Position numbers and translations under genes: made by a program. This document shows, piece after piece, positions 1 to 9,432 of a DNA stretch of 64,000 nt. The stretch's first letter is position 1. Each line of letters begins with the position of its first letter. The stretch comes from Deltaproteobacteria bacterium. Its GTDB lineage: Bacteria > Myxococcota_A > UBA796 > SXON01. Location: positions 114,044-178,043 of the forward strand of contig CANFCK010000001.1 of assembly GCA_947445035.1 (NCBI GenBank). The letters are read 5' to 3'. A model generated the notes under the pieces. The model ran no database searches. It was not told the DNA's origin and was given only the letters and a program-made list of their open reading frames with translations.

Positions 1-1803
1 CTCGGCGGCGCACCTCTCACTGACCCCTGCGGCGACGTTTCGGGGAACGACTGGTGGGACATCGTCGGAGACGGGGCTGACGCTGCGGCCTGGTGGTACG
101 AAGATGCGACGGACGTGTACTTTCGCGTGCGTTTGCACGACGATCCGACCAGTGGCGGCTCATGGCGGAGCTTCGGGTGGGGGGTGGCCTTCGAGACCAA
201 CTGGGAGCTGACCAGCTTCGAGTACATGCTTTTCGTCGACGGAAAGGACGATTCCGTCACGCTGTACGAGAACACCACGCAGGAGGCGGACATCACCGCC
301 GACTCTGCGGAGGCCGTGTTGGTGGCGTATTCCAGTACGACCAACGCCACCTACAGCGCCGTCGGCGCGACCGTGTGCTCTACCGGCAGTGACTACTACG
401 TCGATTGGACCATGTCGCGAGCCGATCTCGCGACCTACACCACGTTCTCTTCGATCACCGAGACGGGCCTCATCTTCGGCACCTCCGCGAATTCCGCCAC
501 CTTCCAGAAGGACATCGCGGGGTGGGACGGCACCACCGGCACCCCCACGCTGGCCGACGTGGTCTCCGACTCTGACTGGGATGCCGACGGGCTCGACGCC
601 GAGGAGGAATCCGTGCTCGGGACCGACCCCGGCGACTTCGACAGCGACGACGACGGGCTTGGCGACGGCGACGAGGTGGACGTGTACGGCACCGACCCGT
701 TGCTCGATGACACCGATGGCGACGGCCTCCTGGACGGTACCGAGCTCGGGCTGACCGACGCCGACCTGGACGCCGACACCGACACCTCGGCCGGCAGCTT
801 CGTGGCCGACGAGGACCCGACCACCACCACCGACCCGACCCTTGCCGACACCGACGGTGGCGGGCTGGACGACGGGGCGGAGGACATCGACGGCGACGGC
901 ATGATCGACGCCGGCGAGACCGACCCCAACGATCCCAGCGACGACATGGGCGCGTTGGACTCCGATGGCGACGGCATCGACAACGACACCGAGGGCTGGA
1001 GTGCCGGCACCGACACCGATGGCGACGGCACCCCCGACTACCTTGACACCGACAGCGACGACGACGGCCTGCTCGACATCGACGAAGGCACCGACGACGG
1101 CGACGGCGACGGCGACGGCAACTGGCGAGACGACGACAGCGACGACGACGGCTTCTCCGACGAGGACGAGACGACCGAGGGCACCGACCCCTACGATCCG
1201 AGCTCGTTCCCCGGAGGCGGCGACACTGGGGACACTGCCGACACCGGCTCCGACACCGGGGACACTGCCGACAGCGGCACGGACACTGCCGACACCAGCA
1301 CGGACACCGCCGACACTGCCGACACGGGCAGCGACACCGCCGACACCAGCACGGACACCGCCGACACCAGCACGGACACCGCCGACACCGCCGACACGGG
1401 CAGCGACACCGCCGACACCGGCGGCGACACGGGCGGCGACACCTCCGATACCGCTGACACCGCCGACACCGGCGGCGACACCTCTGACACCGCCGACACG
1501 GGCGGCGACACCTCTGACACCGCCGACACGGGCAGCGACACCGCCGACACCGGCGGCGACACGGGCGGCGACACCTCCGATACCGCTGACACCGGCAGCG
1601 ACACGGCCGACACCAGCGACACCGCGGTTGTCGACACCTCCGATACCGATCCGAACCGGAACGGCGACGGGCTGGGCCAAGGAGGCGAGCCCGGCTGGTA
1701 CGGCGGCGCCTGCGGCTGCTCCGGATCGCCCGTCGAGAGCGGCGCCATAGGGCTCGGCATCGCGGCCGGGGCCCTCGTCGCCCGCCGTCGGCGGCGCGCA
1801 TGA
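1..1803 (+). CDS. Calcium-repeat MYXO-CTERM surface protein (5' end outside window)
   Basis: The frame is open from the first base, so the N-terminus lies outside the window; 600 residues are visible. Residues 1-185 look like a globular extracellular domain of unknown family. Residues of about 190-395 are thrombospondin type 3-like Asp-rich repeats ([22 protein letters not shown]) that should bind calcium. Next comes a long Asp/Thr/Ser/Gly linker of DTAD, DTGSD and DTGGD units, then a tail with GACGCSGSP, a hydrophobic stretch and RRRRR. That tail fits the MYXO-CTERM sorting signal, so the protein is probably exported and surface-anchored or released after processing at the Cys. Its TGA overlaps the next ATG. 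The specific function is unknown. Confidence 0.85.
   Translation, partial: LGGAPLTDPCGDVSGNDWWDIVGDGADAAAWWYEDATDVYFRVRLHDDPTSGGSWRSFGWGVAFETNWELTSFEYMLFVDGKDDSVTLYENTTQEADITADSAEAVLVAYSSTTNATYSAVGATVCSTGSDYYVDWTMSRADLATYTTFSSITETGLIFGTSANSATFQKDIAGWDGTTGTPTLADVVSDSDWDADGLDAEEESVLGTDPGDFDSDDDGLGDGDEVDVYGTDPLLDDTDGDGLLDGTELGLTDADLDADTDTSAGSFVADEDPTTTTDPTLADTDGGGLDDGAEDIDGDGMIDAGETDPNDPSDDMGALDSDGDGIDNDTEGWSAGTDTDGDGTPDYLDTDSDDDGLLDIDEGTDDGDGDGDGNWRDDDSDDDGFSDEDETTEGTDPYDPSSFPGGGDTGDTADTGSDTGDTADSGTDTADTSTDTADTADTGSDTADTSTDTADTSTDTADTADTGSDTADTGGDTGGDTSDTADTADTGGDTSDTADTGGDTSDTADTGSDTADTGGDTGGDTSDTADTGSDTADTSDTAVVDTSDTDPNRNGDGLGQGGEPGWYGGACGCSGSPVESGAIGLGIAAGALVARRRRRA
1222..1650 (+). repeat. 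In-frame minisatellite encoding Asp/Thr linker
   Basis: About 430 bases of imperfect tandem repeats are built on GACACCGCCGACACC-like units of 6-15 bases, encoding DTAD/DTGSD/DTGGD runs. Several longer blocks recur nearly identically, for example two copies of a stretch reading [14 protein letters not shown]. All unit lengths are multiples of three, so slippage would change linker length without shifting the frame. Confidence 0.9.
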
Positions 1804-3458
1804 TCGCGCTCCTCGCCGGCGCGGGGTTTGCCGCGGAAATCCCCAACCTCAACGCCCAAGTCTTCCACCTCAGCGTGGACGGCCGGGCGGGGTTCGGCCT
1901 CGACGATGGCATCATCGCGCCCGATCGCCAGTTCGCCGGACGCGTGCTTTTCCACTACGTGAACCGGCCGCTGGTGGCGGTGTACGCCGACGGCACCGAG
2001 GATGTCGCCATCTCCGACCTGCTCGCGCTCAATCTGCTGCCCAGCTACACCCTCGGCCGGACGCGGCTTGGCCTGGATGTCCCGATCTACCTGGGCACCT
2101 GGGGTTCCAATCTGGAAGGCGAAGCGCTGATCGGCGACCTTGCCGTGGATGTCCGCGTTGCGGTCCTGGACCCGGACGACGCCCCGATCGGCCTGTCGCC
2201 CACCGTCCGCCTGGCGCTCCCGGTGGCCGGTGACACCGCACCGGTCGGCAGCGACGGCCTGGACGCCACGTTCGGCTTCGCCGCCTCGCGCGAGCAGGGC
2301 GAGTGGTTGTTCGCGGCGAATCTCGGCGTGCGCCTGTTGCCGGAAGTGGAAATGGAAAACGCGACCTGGGGAAGCCAGCTCGCCGTCCGCGCCGGAGCCA
2401 GCCGAACGCTGGGTGAAAACGCCGGCGCCTCGCTGGAGCTCTCGTCGTTGTTCGGCTTCGCCGAGCTGTTTGGCGACGCCGCCGGCTCCCCTTCCGAGGT
2501 CATGCTCGGCGGCTGGTACCGGCTCCCGGCCAACGTCGTGCTTCGCGCCGGCGTGGGCACCGGGCTTACCCGTGGCATCGGTGCTCCCGACGCCCGCGTG
2601 CTTTTCGGCGCCGGCTACGAGCCCCCGCTCGTACGTGACCGCGATCACGACGGACTCCGCGATCGCGTTGACGCCTGCCCCGCAGAGGCCGAAGACCTCG
2701 ACGCCTGGCGCGACGACGACGGCTGCCCCGACCCGGACAACGACAGTGACGGCGTGCTCGACCGTGCCGACGCCTGCCCGGCGGTGGCCGAGGACAAGGA
2801 CGGCTGGGAAGACGGCGACGGCTGCGTCGACCCGATCACCGACGTGACCGTCCGCTTGGTCGACGGCGCCGGTAAGCTCATCGAAGGTTCGACCGCCACT
2901 CTCGGTGAGTTCGTGAACCACGGCCCGGAAGGAACGGCCGGCCTGGGCGCCGGCACGTACTCCCTTACCGGCGAGGCCCCGCTGTACGTCCGCGGGGTCC
3001 TGGCCGTCGTCGTCGTGGATGGGCCCCCGCAGACGTTCACCGTGACCCTCGCCGCCGAGCCCCCGCCCAAACCCACCGCCAAGTCACGCGTGGTCGTCAC
3101 CCTCGAAAAGCTCGAGTTCTGGGACAGCATCTACTTCGATACTGGCAAGACCACGATTCGGCCCCAGAGCTTCAGCCTGCTCGACGAGGTCGGCAAGACC
3201 CTCCAGGCCCACCCCGAGCTGACCCGCGTGCGCGTCGAAGGACACACCGACACCCGTGGAGATGCCAAGAAAAACCTGAAGCTCTCCCAAGGACGGGCCG
3301 AAGCGGTGGTCAAGTACCTGACCAAGGCCGGCGTCAGCGCCGGGAGACTGCGGGCAGAAGGCGTCGGTGAGTCGCGCCCGATCGACCCCGCCGACAACGC
3401 GCTCGCATGGGACAAGAACCGGCGTGTCGAATTCGTAATCGAGGATCGTCGCCCATGA
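1800..3458 (+). CDS. OmpA-family outer membrane protein with TSP3 repeats
   Basis: The protein has 552 residues. A short hydrophobic N-terminus ([13 protein letters not shown]) is a plausible signal peptide. Residues of about 20-270 look like beta-barrel strands, 280-345 hold two thrombospondin type 3 repeats ([15 protein letters not shown] and relatives), 345-420 form a small Ig/carboxypeptidase-regulatory-like region, and 437-552 are a C-terminal OmpA/MotB domain. In that domain [20 protein letters not shown] and NRRVEFVI are the family's peptidoglycan-binding motifs. The likely role is to link the outer membrane to peptidoglycan. The ATG overlaps the TGA of the preceding gene and its own TGA overlaps the next ATG, so the three genes form one coupled operon. 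Confidence 0.9.
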   Translation: MIALLAGAGFAAEIPNLNAQVFHLSVDGRAGFGLDDGIIAPDRQFAGRVLFHYVNRPLVAVYADGTEDVAISDLLALNLLPSYTLGRTRLGLDVPIYLGTWGSNLEGEALIGDLAVDVRVAVLDPDDAPIGLSPTVRLALPVAGDTAPVGSDGLDATFGFAASREQGEWLFAANLGVRLLPEVEMENATWGSQLAVRAGASRTLGENAGASLELSSLFGFAELFGDAAGSPSEVMLGGWYRLPANVVLRAGVGTGLTRGIGAPDARVLFGAGYEPPLVRDRDHDGLRDRVDACPAEAEDLDAWRDDDGCPDPDNDSDGVLDRADACPAVAEDKDGWEDGDGCVDPITDVTVRLVDGAGKLIEGSTATLGEFVNHGPEGTAGLGAGTYSLTGEAPLYVRGVLAVVVVDGPPQTFTVTLAAEPPPKPTAKSRVVVTLEKLEFWDSIYFDTGKTTIRPQSFSLLDEVGKTLQAHPELTRVRVEGHTDTRGDAKKNLKLSQGRAEAVVKYLTKAGVSAGRLRAEGVGESRPIDPADNALAWDKNRRVEFVIEDRRP

Positions 3459-6274
3459 TGCCAAGGTTTTCGGCTCTTTTCCTCCTCGGTTGCACCGACC
3501 AGGCCCTGGTCCGTTTCAACGCCGAGCCCGAAGCCACGATCCTCGCGCCGGCGCCGGGAGATGCGGTCATCGAGGGACAGACGGTGGCGCTACGGGGACA
3601 GGCCGCCGACGCCAACCACGGGGCACTGGAGCTCGCCACCACCTGGTTCGCAGCGGACCAGGTGCTCTGCGAGAGCGCTGCGCCCGATGAAGAAGGGTTC
3701 ACCGCCTGCACCTGGGTTGCCGACACGTCGGGAGCGTCCATCCGGCTGGAGTTGCTGGATCCTGAAGGTGGCGCCGGCTCCGCCGCGGTGACCCTGAACG
3801 TCACCCCGAACACCGCCCCCACCGCCAACTTTGTCCTCCCCACCGAGACCGGCCGCTACTACGACGGCAGCCTCGTCGAGTTCGATGGCCTTCTGGCCGA
3901 CAGCGAAGAGCCGGTCACGGCGTTGGTCGTGGCATTCTCCTCGTCAATGGACGGTGCGCTGGACTTGCCGGCCGCCGCCGAGGCCGACGCGCACGTTCGT
4001 GGCGCCACCCTCTTGAGCCGCGGCGAACACTTCGTCACGATGACGGTAGCCGACAGCTATGGAAAGTCGTCGACGGACACCGTGATCCTGACCGTTGGCC
4101 CCCCCAACAACGCCCCGACCTGCCTGATCACTGCGCCCGCTGACGGGATGGTCGGCCGGCAACGCGAGGAGTTGTTGCTCGCGGGTACGACCGCCGACGA
4201 GGACGTCTCCGCGGAGCAGTTGACCGCCGAATGGTCAAGCGATCGCGATGGCTCCCTGGGAGCGGTAACCCCCACCTCCGCGGGGGAGATCTCGTTGGCG
4301 ACCACCGCGCTCTCCGCGGGCACCCACATCCTGACCCTCACCGTCACCGACGACGCTCGCGCTCAATGTGTCGCCTCGGTGGCCTACACGGTTCGGGGCG
4401 CTCCGATCGTCACCATCGAAGCGCCGGCGGACGGCGAGGTGGTGCTCGACTCCGCCGACGTGCAGTTCACCGGCTACGCCACCGACCTCGAAGCGCTCGC
4501 CACCGACCTCGTGGTGGCGTGGACCAGCGATGTGGACGGCGCCCTCTTCGCCGACAGTCCCGACAGCGATGGGCTCACCGCCTGGGCGAGCGAGTCCCTG
4601 ACGGCGGGCATGCACCTGCTCACCCTGACCGCGACTGACCCGGACGGCCAGTGGACCGCGACCTCGATCACCTTCACCGTCGATGCCGTCCCCACCGCTC
4701 CCGTCGTGACTCTGGGGCCCACGGGAGCCCGAACCGACGACGATCTCGACGTCGCGATCACCACACCCTCGACCGATGCCGACGGCGACCCCATCACCTA
4801 TGACTACGCCTGGTTCGTGGACGGCGTGGCGTCCGGGGCCAGTACGTCCTCGACGCTCCCCGCCTCGGCCACCTCGCGTGGCGAAACCTGGACGGTCGTG
4901 GTCACCCCGGACGACGGCTTCGGCCCCGGTCCCAGCGCCTCGGCGTCGTTGACCGTCGGGAACACCGCCCCTGAGCTCAGCGCCGCGTCCATCGACCCGG
5001 CCGCCCCGGTCACCGAGGACGTGCTCTCGGTGCTCTCGACCACCGCCGACGCCGATGGTGACGCGGTCACCGTCGATGTCACCTGGTACGTCAACGGCAC
5101 CCGCGTCAGCGTTCGTGACGTGCTGTATGGCGATGCCGACTTCGCCAAGGACGACGAGGTCTACGCCGTGGTCACGCCGGACGATGGCACCGCGGCCGGA
5201 ACCTCGCTGCGCACCGCCACCGTGACCGTCGGCAATACCGCGCCGGGCGCTGCCACCGTGGTGATCGACCCGTCCTCCCCCGCCGAAGGTGTGGACGACC
5301 TCGTCTGCACCGCAGCTGCCACCGACGCCGACAACGACGTCCTCAGTTGGACCGTCGCGTGGACCGTGGACGGCGTTGCCCACGCCACGACCGATACCAC
5401 CTACGAGCCAGGCGACACCGCGCTCGCAGCGGTGACGGCCGCCGGTGAGGTCTGGGCCTGCACCGCCACCCCGGACGACGGAACCGCCTCCGGAACCCCG
5501 GCCACCGACGACGTGACCGTGACGGTTTGCATCTACGGCCAAGCCGGCGCGTGCGCGGGCGTAAGCTGCGACGAGATCCTGACTGCCGGCTACTCGTCGG
5601 GAGACGGACTGTACTGGATTGACCCCGATGGTACCGGCGCTATCGAGGTGCAGTGTGACATGAGCACCGACGGCGGCGGCTGGACGCTCACCGCCATTTC
5701 CAGCGACGACGGCGCCGACACCTGGACCTACACCCGCCGCCGCTACTGGGACCTCGACACCACCACCTTCGGGGCCTTGTCCGACCTGACGCGCGACTTC
5801 AAGAGCGAGGCGCTGCATCGCCTTCCGGTGACCGACGTCCTCTTCACCCATGCGCCCTCGGGCGTCTGGGCGCGCTACGACGGCGTGGGCTCAGGGGCGC
5901 TGCCGCTGGCCGACGAGCTGGCTGGCTATGGCGACGAATCCTGCTGGCGCGACGACGACGGGTTCCCGCTGACGGCCGGCGGCCTCACCGCCAGCGGCGA
6001 CCTCTGCAACACCGACCTGTACCTCAACGCTGCCGACAAAGACGGCGGGGGCTCCTGCTCCTGTTCTTCGTGCGACGAGGACGCCTTTGGACCCACGTTC
6101 AGCGTCGACGCGGGCGACGGCTGTGGGCTGGACGACCCCGGCAACTCCGGCAGCCTGGGACCTTCCTCCGGCAACGCCACAGAGAGCGACGCCCTCGGCT
6201 TCGGCAGCGCCCTTGGGTTGAACACCGGAGTCGCTGGCGCTGGAGAGAACTACGTTCGCGTCTACGTTCGGTGA
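3455..6274 (+). CDS. Lipoprotein with Ig/PKD-like repeats and fibrinogen-like C-terminal domain
   Basis: The protein has 939 residues from the ATG that overlaps the OmpA gene's TGA; a second ATG follows at once at 3458. The N-terminus [13 protein letters not shown] is a very short lipoprotein signal with lipobox LLGC. Residues of about 20-690 are repeated beta-sandwich domains of 90-100 residues with recurring VTVGNTAP boundaries, as in PKD/Ig-like surface proteins. From about residue 692, C-rich sequence with GLYWIDPDG, CDMSTDGGGWTL and a Cys-rich C-terminal part matches bacterial fibrinogen-like/COLFI-type domains. A surface binding or adhesion role is inferred. The same repeat type occurs in the lipoprotein at 48270-49811. 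Confidence 0.85.
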   Translation: MMPRFSALFLLGCTDQALVRFNAEPEATILAPAPGDAVIEGQTVALRGQAADANHGALELATTWFAADQVLCESAAPDEEGFTACTWVADTSGASIRLELLDPEGGAGSAAVTLNVTPNTAPTANFVLPTETGRYYDGSLVEFDGLLADSEEPVTALVVAFSSSMDGALDLPAAAEADAHVRGATLLSRGEHFVTMTVADSYGKSSTDTVILTVGPPNNAPTCLITAPADGMVGRQREELLLAGTTADEDVSAEQLTAEWSSDRDGSLGAVTPTSAGEISLATTALSAGTHILTLTVTDDARAQCVASVAYTVRGAPIVTIEAPADGEVVLDSADVQFTGYATDLEALATDLVVAWTSDVDGALFADSPDSDGLTAWASESLTAGMHLLTLTATDPDGQWTATSITFTVDAVPTAPVVTLGPTGARTDDDLDVAITTPSTDADGDPITYDYAWFVDGVASGASTSSTLPASATSRGETWTVVVTPDDGFGPGPSASASLTVGNTAPELSAASIDPAAPVTEDVLSVLSTTADADGDAVTVDVTWYVNGTRVSVRDVLYGDADFAKDDEVYAVVTPDDGTAAGTSLRTATVTVGNTAPGAATVVIDPSSPAEGVDDLVCTAAATDADNDVLSWTVAWTVDGVAHATTDTTYEPGDTALAAVTAAGEVWACTATPDDGTASGTPATDDVTVTVCIYGQAGACAGVSCDEILTAGYSSGDGLYWIDPDGTGAIEVQCDMSTDGGGWTLTAISSDDGADTWTYTRRRYWDLDTTTFGALSDLTRDFKSEALHRLPVTDVLFTHAPSGVWARYDGVGSGALPLADELAGYGDESCWRDDDGFPLTAGGLTASGDLCNTDLYLNAADKDGGGSCSCSSCDEDAFGPTFSVDAGDGCGLDDPGNSGSLGPSSGNATESDALGFGSALGLNTGVAGAGENYVRVYVR

Positions 6275-6304
6275 CGGCTCTACCCGGAGAATCGACTCGG
6301 GCGC

Positions 6305-6338
6305 GGCGGGAGGGGAGGTCGGCGCCTGGCTTCCCGCC
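6305..6338. terminator. Possible bidirectional terminator hairpin
   Basis: GGCGGGA (6305-6311) pairs with TCCCGCC (6332-6338) between two converging genes. A wider pair, CGGCTCT (6275-6281) with AGAGCCG (6341-6347), encloses it. There is no T-tract, so intrinsic termination is only a suggestion. Confidence 0.4.
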
Positions 6339-7349
6339 TCAGAGCCGCACCAAATACAAATACTCGGTGTTCCGAAGGTGGCTCACCTTCCCCACCTTCT
6401 CGCCGGCAGGGTTGTAGATGCCGATCTGGGCGCCGACGTAGCGCTTGAAGTCGCGCTCGATCACCGTGACCGCGCCGCGCTCGCGGAGCAGCGCCTCCAT
6501 CTCGTCGCGAGCGATGAACCCTTCATTGCTGAAGGACACGAGGAGGTAGCGGGCGCGGGCCTTGCGGACGATTTCGCGGAGGGCGGTGGTGATGCCCGGC
6601 CGGGAGTTGAAGAGGCTGCGCCGGGTGCGGCAGTCCACCCGCTTGCAGGCCACGCCGTACACCTCGGGCTTGTCCCAACGAATCAACGACTCCCACACGT
6701 GGTAGTTGCCCAGGTACTTATGCTGGTTGTACGGCGGGTCGAGGTAGATGACGTCTGCCGAGAGCGACGCGATGGCCTCCGCCGCGTCCAGTTCGTGTGC
6801 CCGACTCTTGCCGTGTCGCGACTGGTCGAGTAGCTCCGGCACCCGCAACTCTAACCGTTTGTGGGAGCGCGCCGCCCACTGTTTCAGGTAGGCCATCTGC
6901 ACACCGGTGGTGCTGTCCACCCGGTCGGCCGCCTCCATCAGCGAGACGAGCAGCACCGCTTCCAGCTCGGCGGGCAGCCCCTTCTGGGCGATCGCCTCGC
7001 GAATCGCGTCGACGCGCTCGCCGTTGTGCGGCTGGACGTAGCGGCTCCGGACACAAAACGTCTCGGTGAAATACCCCGCCACCCCGGGTAGCCGATTGAA
7101 CTCGCGAACAAGGCGCTCGGCATCGGTTTGCACATCCGCGCGATCGCTCTGGACGTAGCACCGCGCCAGCGTCGCAGCGTAGGCGTTGTGGTCGTTGGAC
7201 AACACCCGATACCCCTGACGCTTCAGCGCGTGCCCGACACGCGAGGTGCCCGAGAACAGGTCCGCGACCGAGCCCACGTCGGCGAGTCCGCCCACCGTGT
7301 CGAGGATCAGCGGCACCAGGAGCCGCTTGCTGCCCAAGTACTTGATCAC
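6339..7349 (-). CDS. FokI-like DNA adenine-N6 methyltransferase, orphan
   Basis: The protein has 336 residues from GTG 7349, giving VIKYLGSKR as N-terminus, the usual beginning of D12-class methylases. A longer frame to 7385 exists, but GGAGG at 7356-7360, six bases before the GTG, decides the start. DLFSGTSRVG is the S-adenosylmethionine motif I and DPPYNQHKYLGNYHVWE is catalytic motif IV in the form typical of M.FokI-like enzymes. It should transfer a methyl group to adenine N6 in a specific DNA site. No restriction endonuclease lies next to it, so it looks like a solitary methylase (regulatory or protective) or a remnant of a restriction system. It faces away from bpt. Confidence 0.88.
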   Translation of the reverse strand: MIKYLGSKRLLVPLILDTVGGLADVGSVADLFSGTSRVGHALKRQGYRVLSNDHNAYAATLARCYVQSDRADVQTDAERLVREFNRLPGVAGYFTETFCVRSRYVQPHNGERVDAIREAIAQKGLPAELEAVLLVSLMEAADRVDSTTGVQMAYLKQWAARSHKRLELRVPELLDQSRHGKSRAHELDAAEAIASLSADVIYLDPPYNQHKYLGNYHVWESLIRWDKPEVYGVACKRVDCRTRRSLFNSRPGITTALREIVRKARARYLLVSFSNEGFIARDEMEALLRERGAVTVIERDFKRYVGAQIGIYNPAGEKVGKVSHLRNTEYLYLVRL

Positions 7350-7355
7350 CGCCGC

Positions 7356-7360
7356 CCTCC
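7356..7360 (-). promoter_or_regulatory. Shine-Dalgarno site fixing the methylase start
   Basis: GGAGG on the minus strand ends six bases before GTG 7349. It supports that start over the upstream in-frame GTG at 7385. Confidence 0.7.
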
Positions 7361-7418
7361 GGTGCCCCGTAGCCCGGCTTCCCACCGTCCGGCCCTTCCC
7401 CCACGGGGCCCGAGCGCG

Positions 7419-7424
7419 TACGCT
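7419..7424 (+). promoter_or_regulatory. Candidate -10 element, leaderless bpt
   Basis: TACGCT ends six bases before the GTG of bpt, with no Shine-Dalgarno between. If it is a -10 box, transcription would begin at or near the start codon. No clear -35 is seen. Confidence 0.3.
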
Positions 7425-7430
7425 CTTGCA

Positions 7431-8126
7431 GTGAAATTCCGCGAGGTCTGGAACGAACCCGAGCCGTGCCCCTACCTGCCCGACCAGGTGGCGCGGATGC
7501 CGCTGCGGGTGCCCGCCCGAGTGCTCACCCCGGACGAGTTGGACACCCAGCTCGGCGCCGGCGATCGACGCACCGGCCGGCTGCTCTACAAGACTGCATG
7601 CGATGCCTGCAACGCGTGCGAGCCGCTCCGCGTCTCGGTTTCAGACTTCTCGCCCTCCAAATCGCAGCGCCGGGTGTGGCGCCGAAACATCGACGAGCTG
7701 CGCATCACCATGGGTCGCCCGCGGGTAGACCAACTGCGGGTGGACCTGTTCAATCGCCACAAGCTGGAGCGCGGCCTGTCTCGCAGTGGGGAGGCGATGA
7801 CGCCGGAGTCGTACCGGCAGTGGTTGGTGGAGAGTTGTTGCCACACCGCGGAGGTGGACTATTGGGAGGGCGACCGGCTGCTTGCGGTGAGCATCATCGA
7901 CATCGGACTGACGACGGCGTCGAGCGTGTACCACTACTTCGACCCCGATGCGGCCTCGCGGTCATTGGGCGTCTTCTCGGCCCTCGCCGAACTGGCTTGG
8001 CTCAAGTCGCAGAGCTATCAGTGGTACTACCTGGGTCTGTACGTGCGTGCTTGCGATCGGTTGAACTACAAATCCGACTTCCGCCCGCACCAGCGGCTCG
8101 TGGGGGACGTGTGGGTTCAGGGCTAG
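7431..8126 (+). CDS. bpt: Aspartate/glutamate leucyltransferase (Bpt)
   Basis: The protein has 231 residues, close to the usual size of bacterial Bpt (about 235-250). It transfers leucine from Leu-tRNA to proteins with N-terminal Asp or Glu, marking them for ClpS/ClpAP degradation (N-end rule). Visible family features are the N-terminal CPYLP, the Cys cluster CDACNACEPLRV, SVYHYFDPD and the C-terminal LGLYVRACDRLNYKSDF with its motif for the GNAT-like fold. The GTG start at 7431 gives the conserved start and removes a long spurious extension of the frame. The last 16 bases overlap the SPASM gene, which heads a chain of coupled genes running to 12081. Confidence 0.93.
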   Translation: MKFREVWNEPEPCPYLPDQVARMPLRVPARVLTPDELDTQLGAGDRRTGRLLYKTACDACNACEPLRVSVSDFSPSKSQRRVWRRNIDELRITMGRPRVDQLRVDLFNRHKLERGLSRSGEAMTPESYRQWLVESCCHTAEVDYWEGDRLLAVSIIDIGLTTASSVYHYFDPDAASRSLGVFSALAELAWLKSQSYQWYYLGLYVRACDRLNYKSDFRPHQRLVGDVWVQG

Positions 8127-8488
8127 CCGATCGCCTCCGCGAGCGGCTCGGCCGCCTGCTTTCCCGAGCGGACGTGACGCCAATTGCGCCCCAACCGCCA
8201 CCCCGCCCCGCCTGCGCCGGGCTCTGGGACACGCCGATGGTTCAGGTCAACGGGGACCTCACCACCTGCTGCCTCGACGAGGGCCTCGAGAACCGCTTGG
8301 GCAACATCCGTGAAACCCCCCTGGCAACGCTGTGGAACGGGGAGACGATCCACCGCTGGCGCGTGGCCCAGGCCGAGGGGCGCTTCGCCGACTCGGGGCC
8401 TCTCTGCACCCGCTGCAACTGGCGCAGCGCGGGGGCAGTGGACGCCGGGCGGCTCGAAAAATACATGAAGGAACGAGGCCCGCCCTGA
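8111..8488 (+). CDS. Stand-alone SPASM-domain protein
   Basis: The protein has 125 residues from GTG 8111, overlapping bpt by 16 bases. After a 25-residue basic/helical start, the sequence runs CAGLWDTPMVQVNGDLTTCC, then GLENRLGNIRE, LATLWNG and a final CTRCNW. This is the pattern of a SPASM domain, the auxiliary 4Fe-4S-binding C-terminal part of radical SAM enzymes such as those maturing peptides. The radical SAM core with CxxxCxxC is absent, and bpt fills the upstream space, so it is not a simple truncation visible here. It may bind an Fe-S cluster or metal; the role is unknown. The ABC ATPase gene begins two bases after its stop. Confidence 0.75.
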   Translation: MGSGLADRLRERLGRLLSRADVTPIAPQPPPRPACAGLWDTPMVQVNGDLTTCCLDEGLENRLGNIRETPLATLWNGETIHRWRVAQAEGRFADSGPLCTRCNWRSAGAVDAGRLEKYMKERGPP

Positions 8489-8490
8489 CG

Positions 8491-9432
8491 ATGACGCCCG
8501 CGATTCGCGCCGAGAACCTCGGCAAGACCTACCTCTCCGGCTTCCTCCGCCGCCCCTTCGTCGGGCTGGAGAAGCTGACGTTTGACGTTCCCGAGGGTGG
8601 CGCCTTCGGATTCGTCGGCCCAAACGGCGCCGGCAAGACGACGGCCATCAAGACGTTGATGGGACTCCAAGCGCCGACAGCCGGTCAGGCGTGGATCTTC
8701 GGCGTGCCGATCGCCCAGCCCGACAGCCGCAAAAGTGTCGGGTTCATGCCCGAACGCCCCTACTTCTACGAGCACCTGACGGCGTGGGAGTTCTTGGAGT
8801 TCTACGCCAGGCTTTCTGAGGTTCCCGCTACCGAACGGACGGGCCGCATCACTACGCTTTTGGCTCGGGTTGGGTTGGAGCGCTTTCGAAACGTGCCGTT
8901 GCGGAAGTTCAGCAAAGGCATGCTTCAACGGGCGGGAATTGCCCAAGCGCTGGTCGCGAGTCCCCGACTGGTGGTCCTGGATGAGCCGATGTCGGGACTG
9001 GACCCGATTGGGCGGGTGCTCGTGCGCGACATCATCGTCGAGGAGAAGCAGCGCGGGCGCACGGTCTTCTTCTCCAGCCACATCCTCAGCGACGTCGAGA
9101 GCATCTGCGAGCGCGTCGCCATCGTGGTCGCTGGGACCTTGCGTGGCGTCGGGACGCTGCCGGAGCTCATCGGAAATGCCGCGCTCACGGTCGACGTCAC
9201 CTTTGTCGGAACCGCAGAACTGCCCGGCGCTCAGCGTGTGGCCAGCACAGCCGACTCCGCCACCGTGCGCGTGCCCGCCGCCGAGGTGGACGCGATCATC
9301 ACCGCGATCCACAACGCCGGCGGCGGCATACTGACCGTGCATCGCAACACCCGCACCCTGGAGGACGTCTTTCTCGACGAGGTCGAACGCGCCCGCCTGG
9401 TCAACGAAAAGCGCCTCGGGGTTTTGGCATGA
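8491..9432 (+). CDS. ABC transporter ATP-binding protein
   Basis: The protein has 313 residues from ATG 8491. It is the nucleotide-binding subunit of an ABC-2 type exporter or membrane-remodelling transporter. Walker A is GPNGAGKTT, the signature region is FSKGMLQRAG, Walker B with the D-loop is LVVLDEPMSGLDP, and the switch His lies in FFSSHILSD. A C-terminal extension of about 90 residues is typical of the CcmA/NatA-like subfamily. Its TGA overlaps the ATG of the permease gene, so the two are made together. The substrate cannot be read from the sequence. Confidence 0.92.
   Translation: MTPAIRAENLGKTYLSGFLRRPFVGLEKLTFDVPEGGAFGFVGPNGAGKTTAIKTLMGLQAPTAGQAWIFGVPIAQPDSRKSVGFMPERPYFYEHLTAWEFLEFYARLSEVPATERTGRITTLLARVGLERFRNVPLRKFSKGMLQRAGIAQALVASPRLVVLDEPMSGLDPIGRVLVRDIIVEEKQRGRTVFFSSHILSDVESICERVAIVVAGTLRGVGTLPELIGNAALTVDVTFVGTAELPGAQRVASTADSATVRVPAAEVDAIITAIHNAGGGILTVHRNTRTLEDVFLDEVERARLVNEKRLGVLA

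Noticed and set aside
160-1680. 506-residue frame on the minus strand opposite the calcium-repeat protein
   Set aside because: Val/Gly/Ala-rich repeats are the exact shadow of the DTGD minisatellite; no start signal or family motif.
4235-5851. 538-residue minus-strand frame opposite the fibrinogen-like lipoprotein
   Set aside because: Gly/Val/Arg-rich composition mirrors Asp/Thr/Pro codons of the real gene; no domain.
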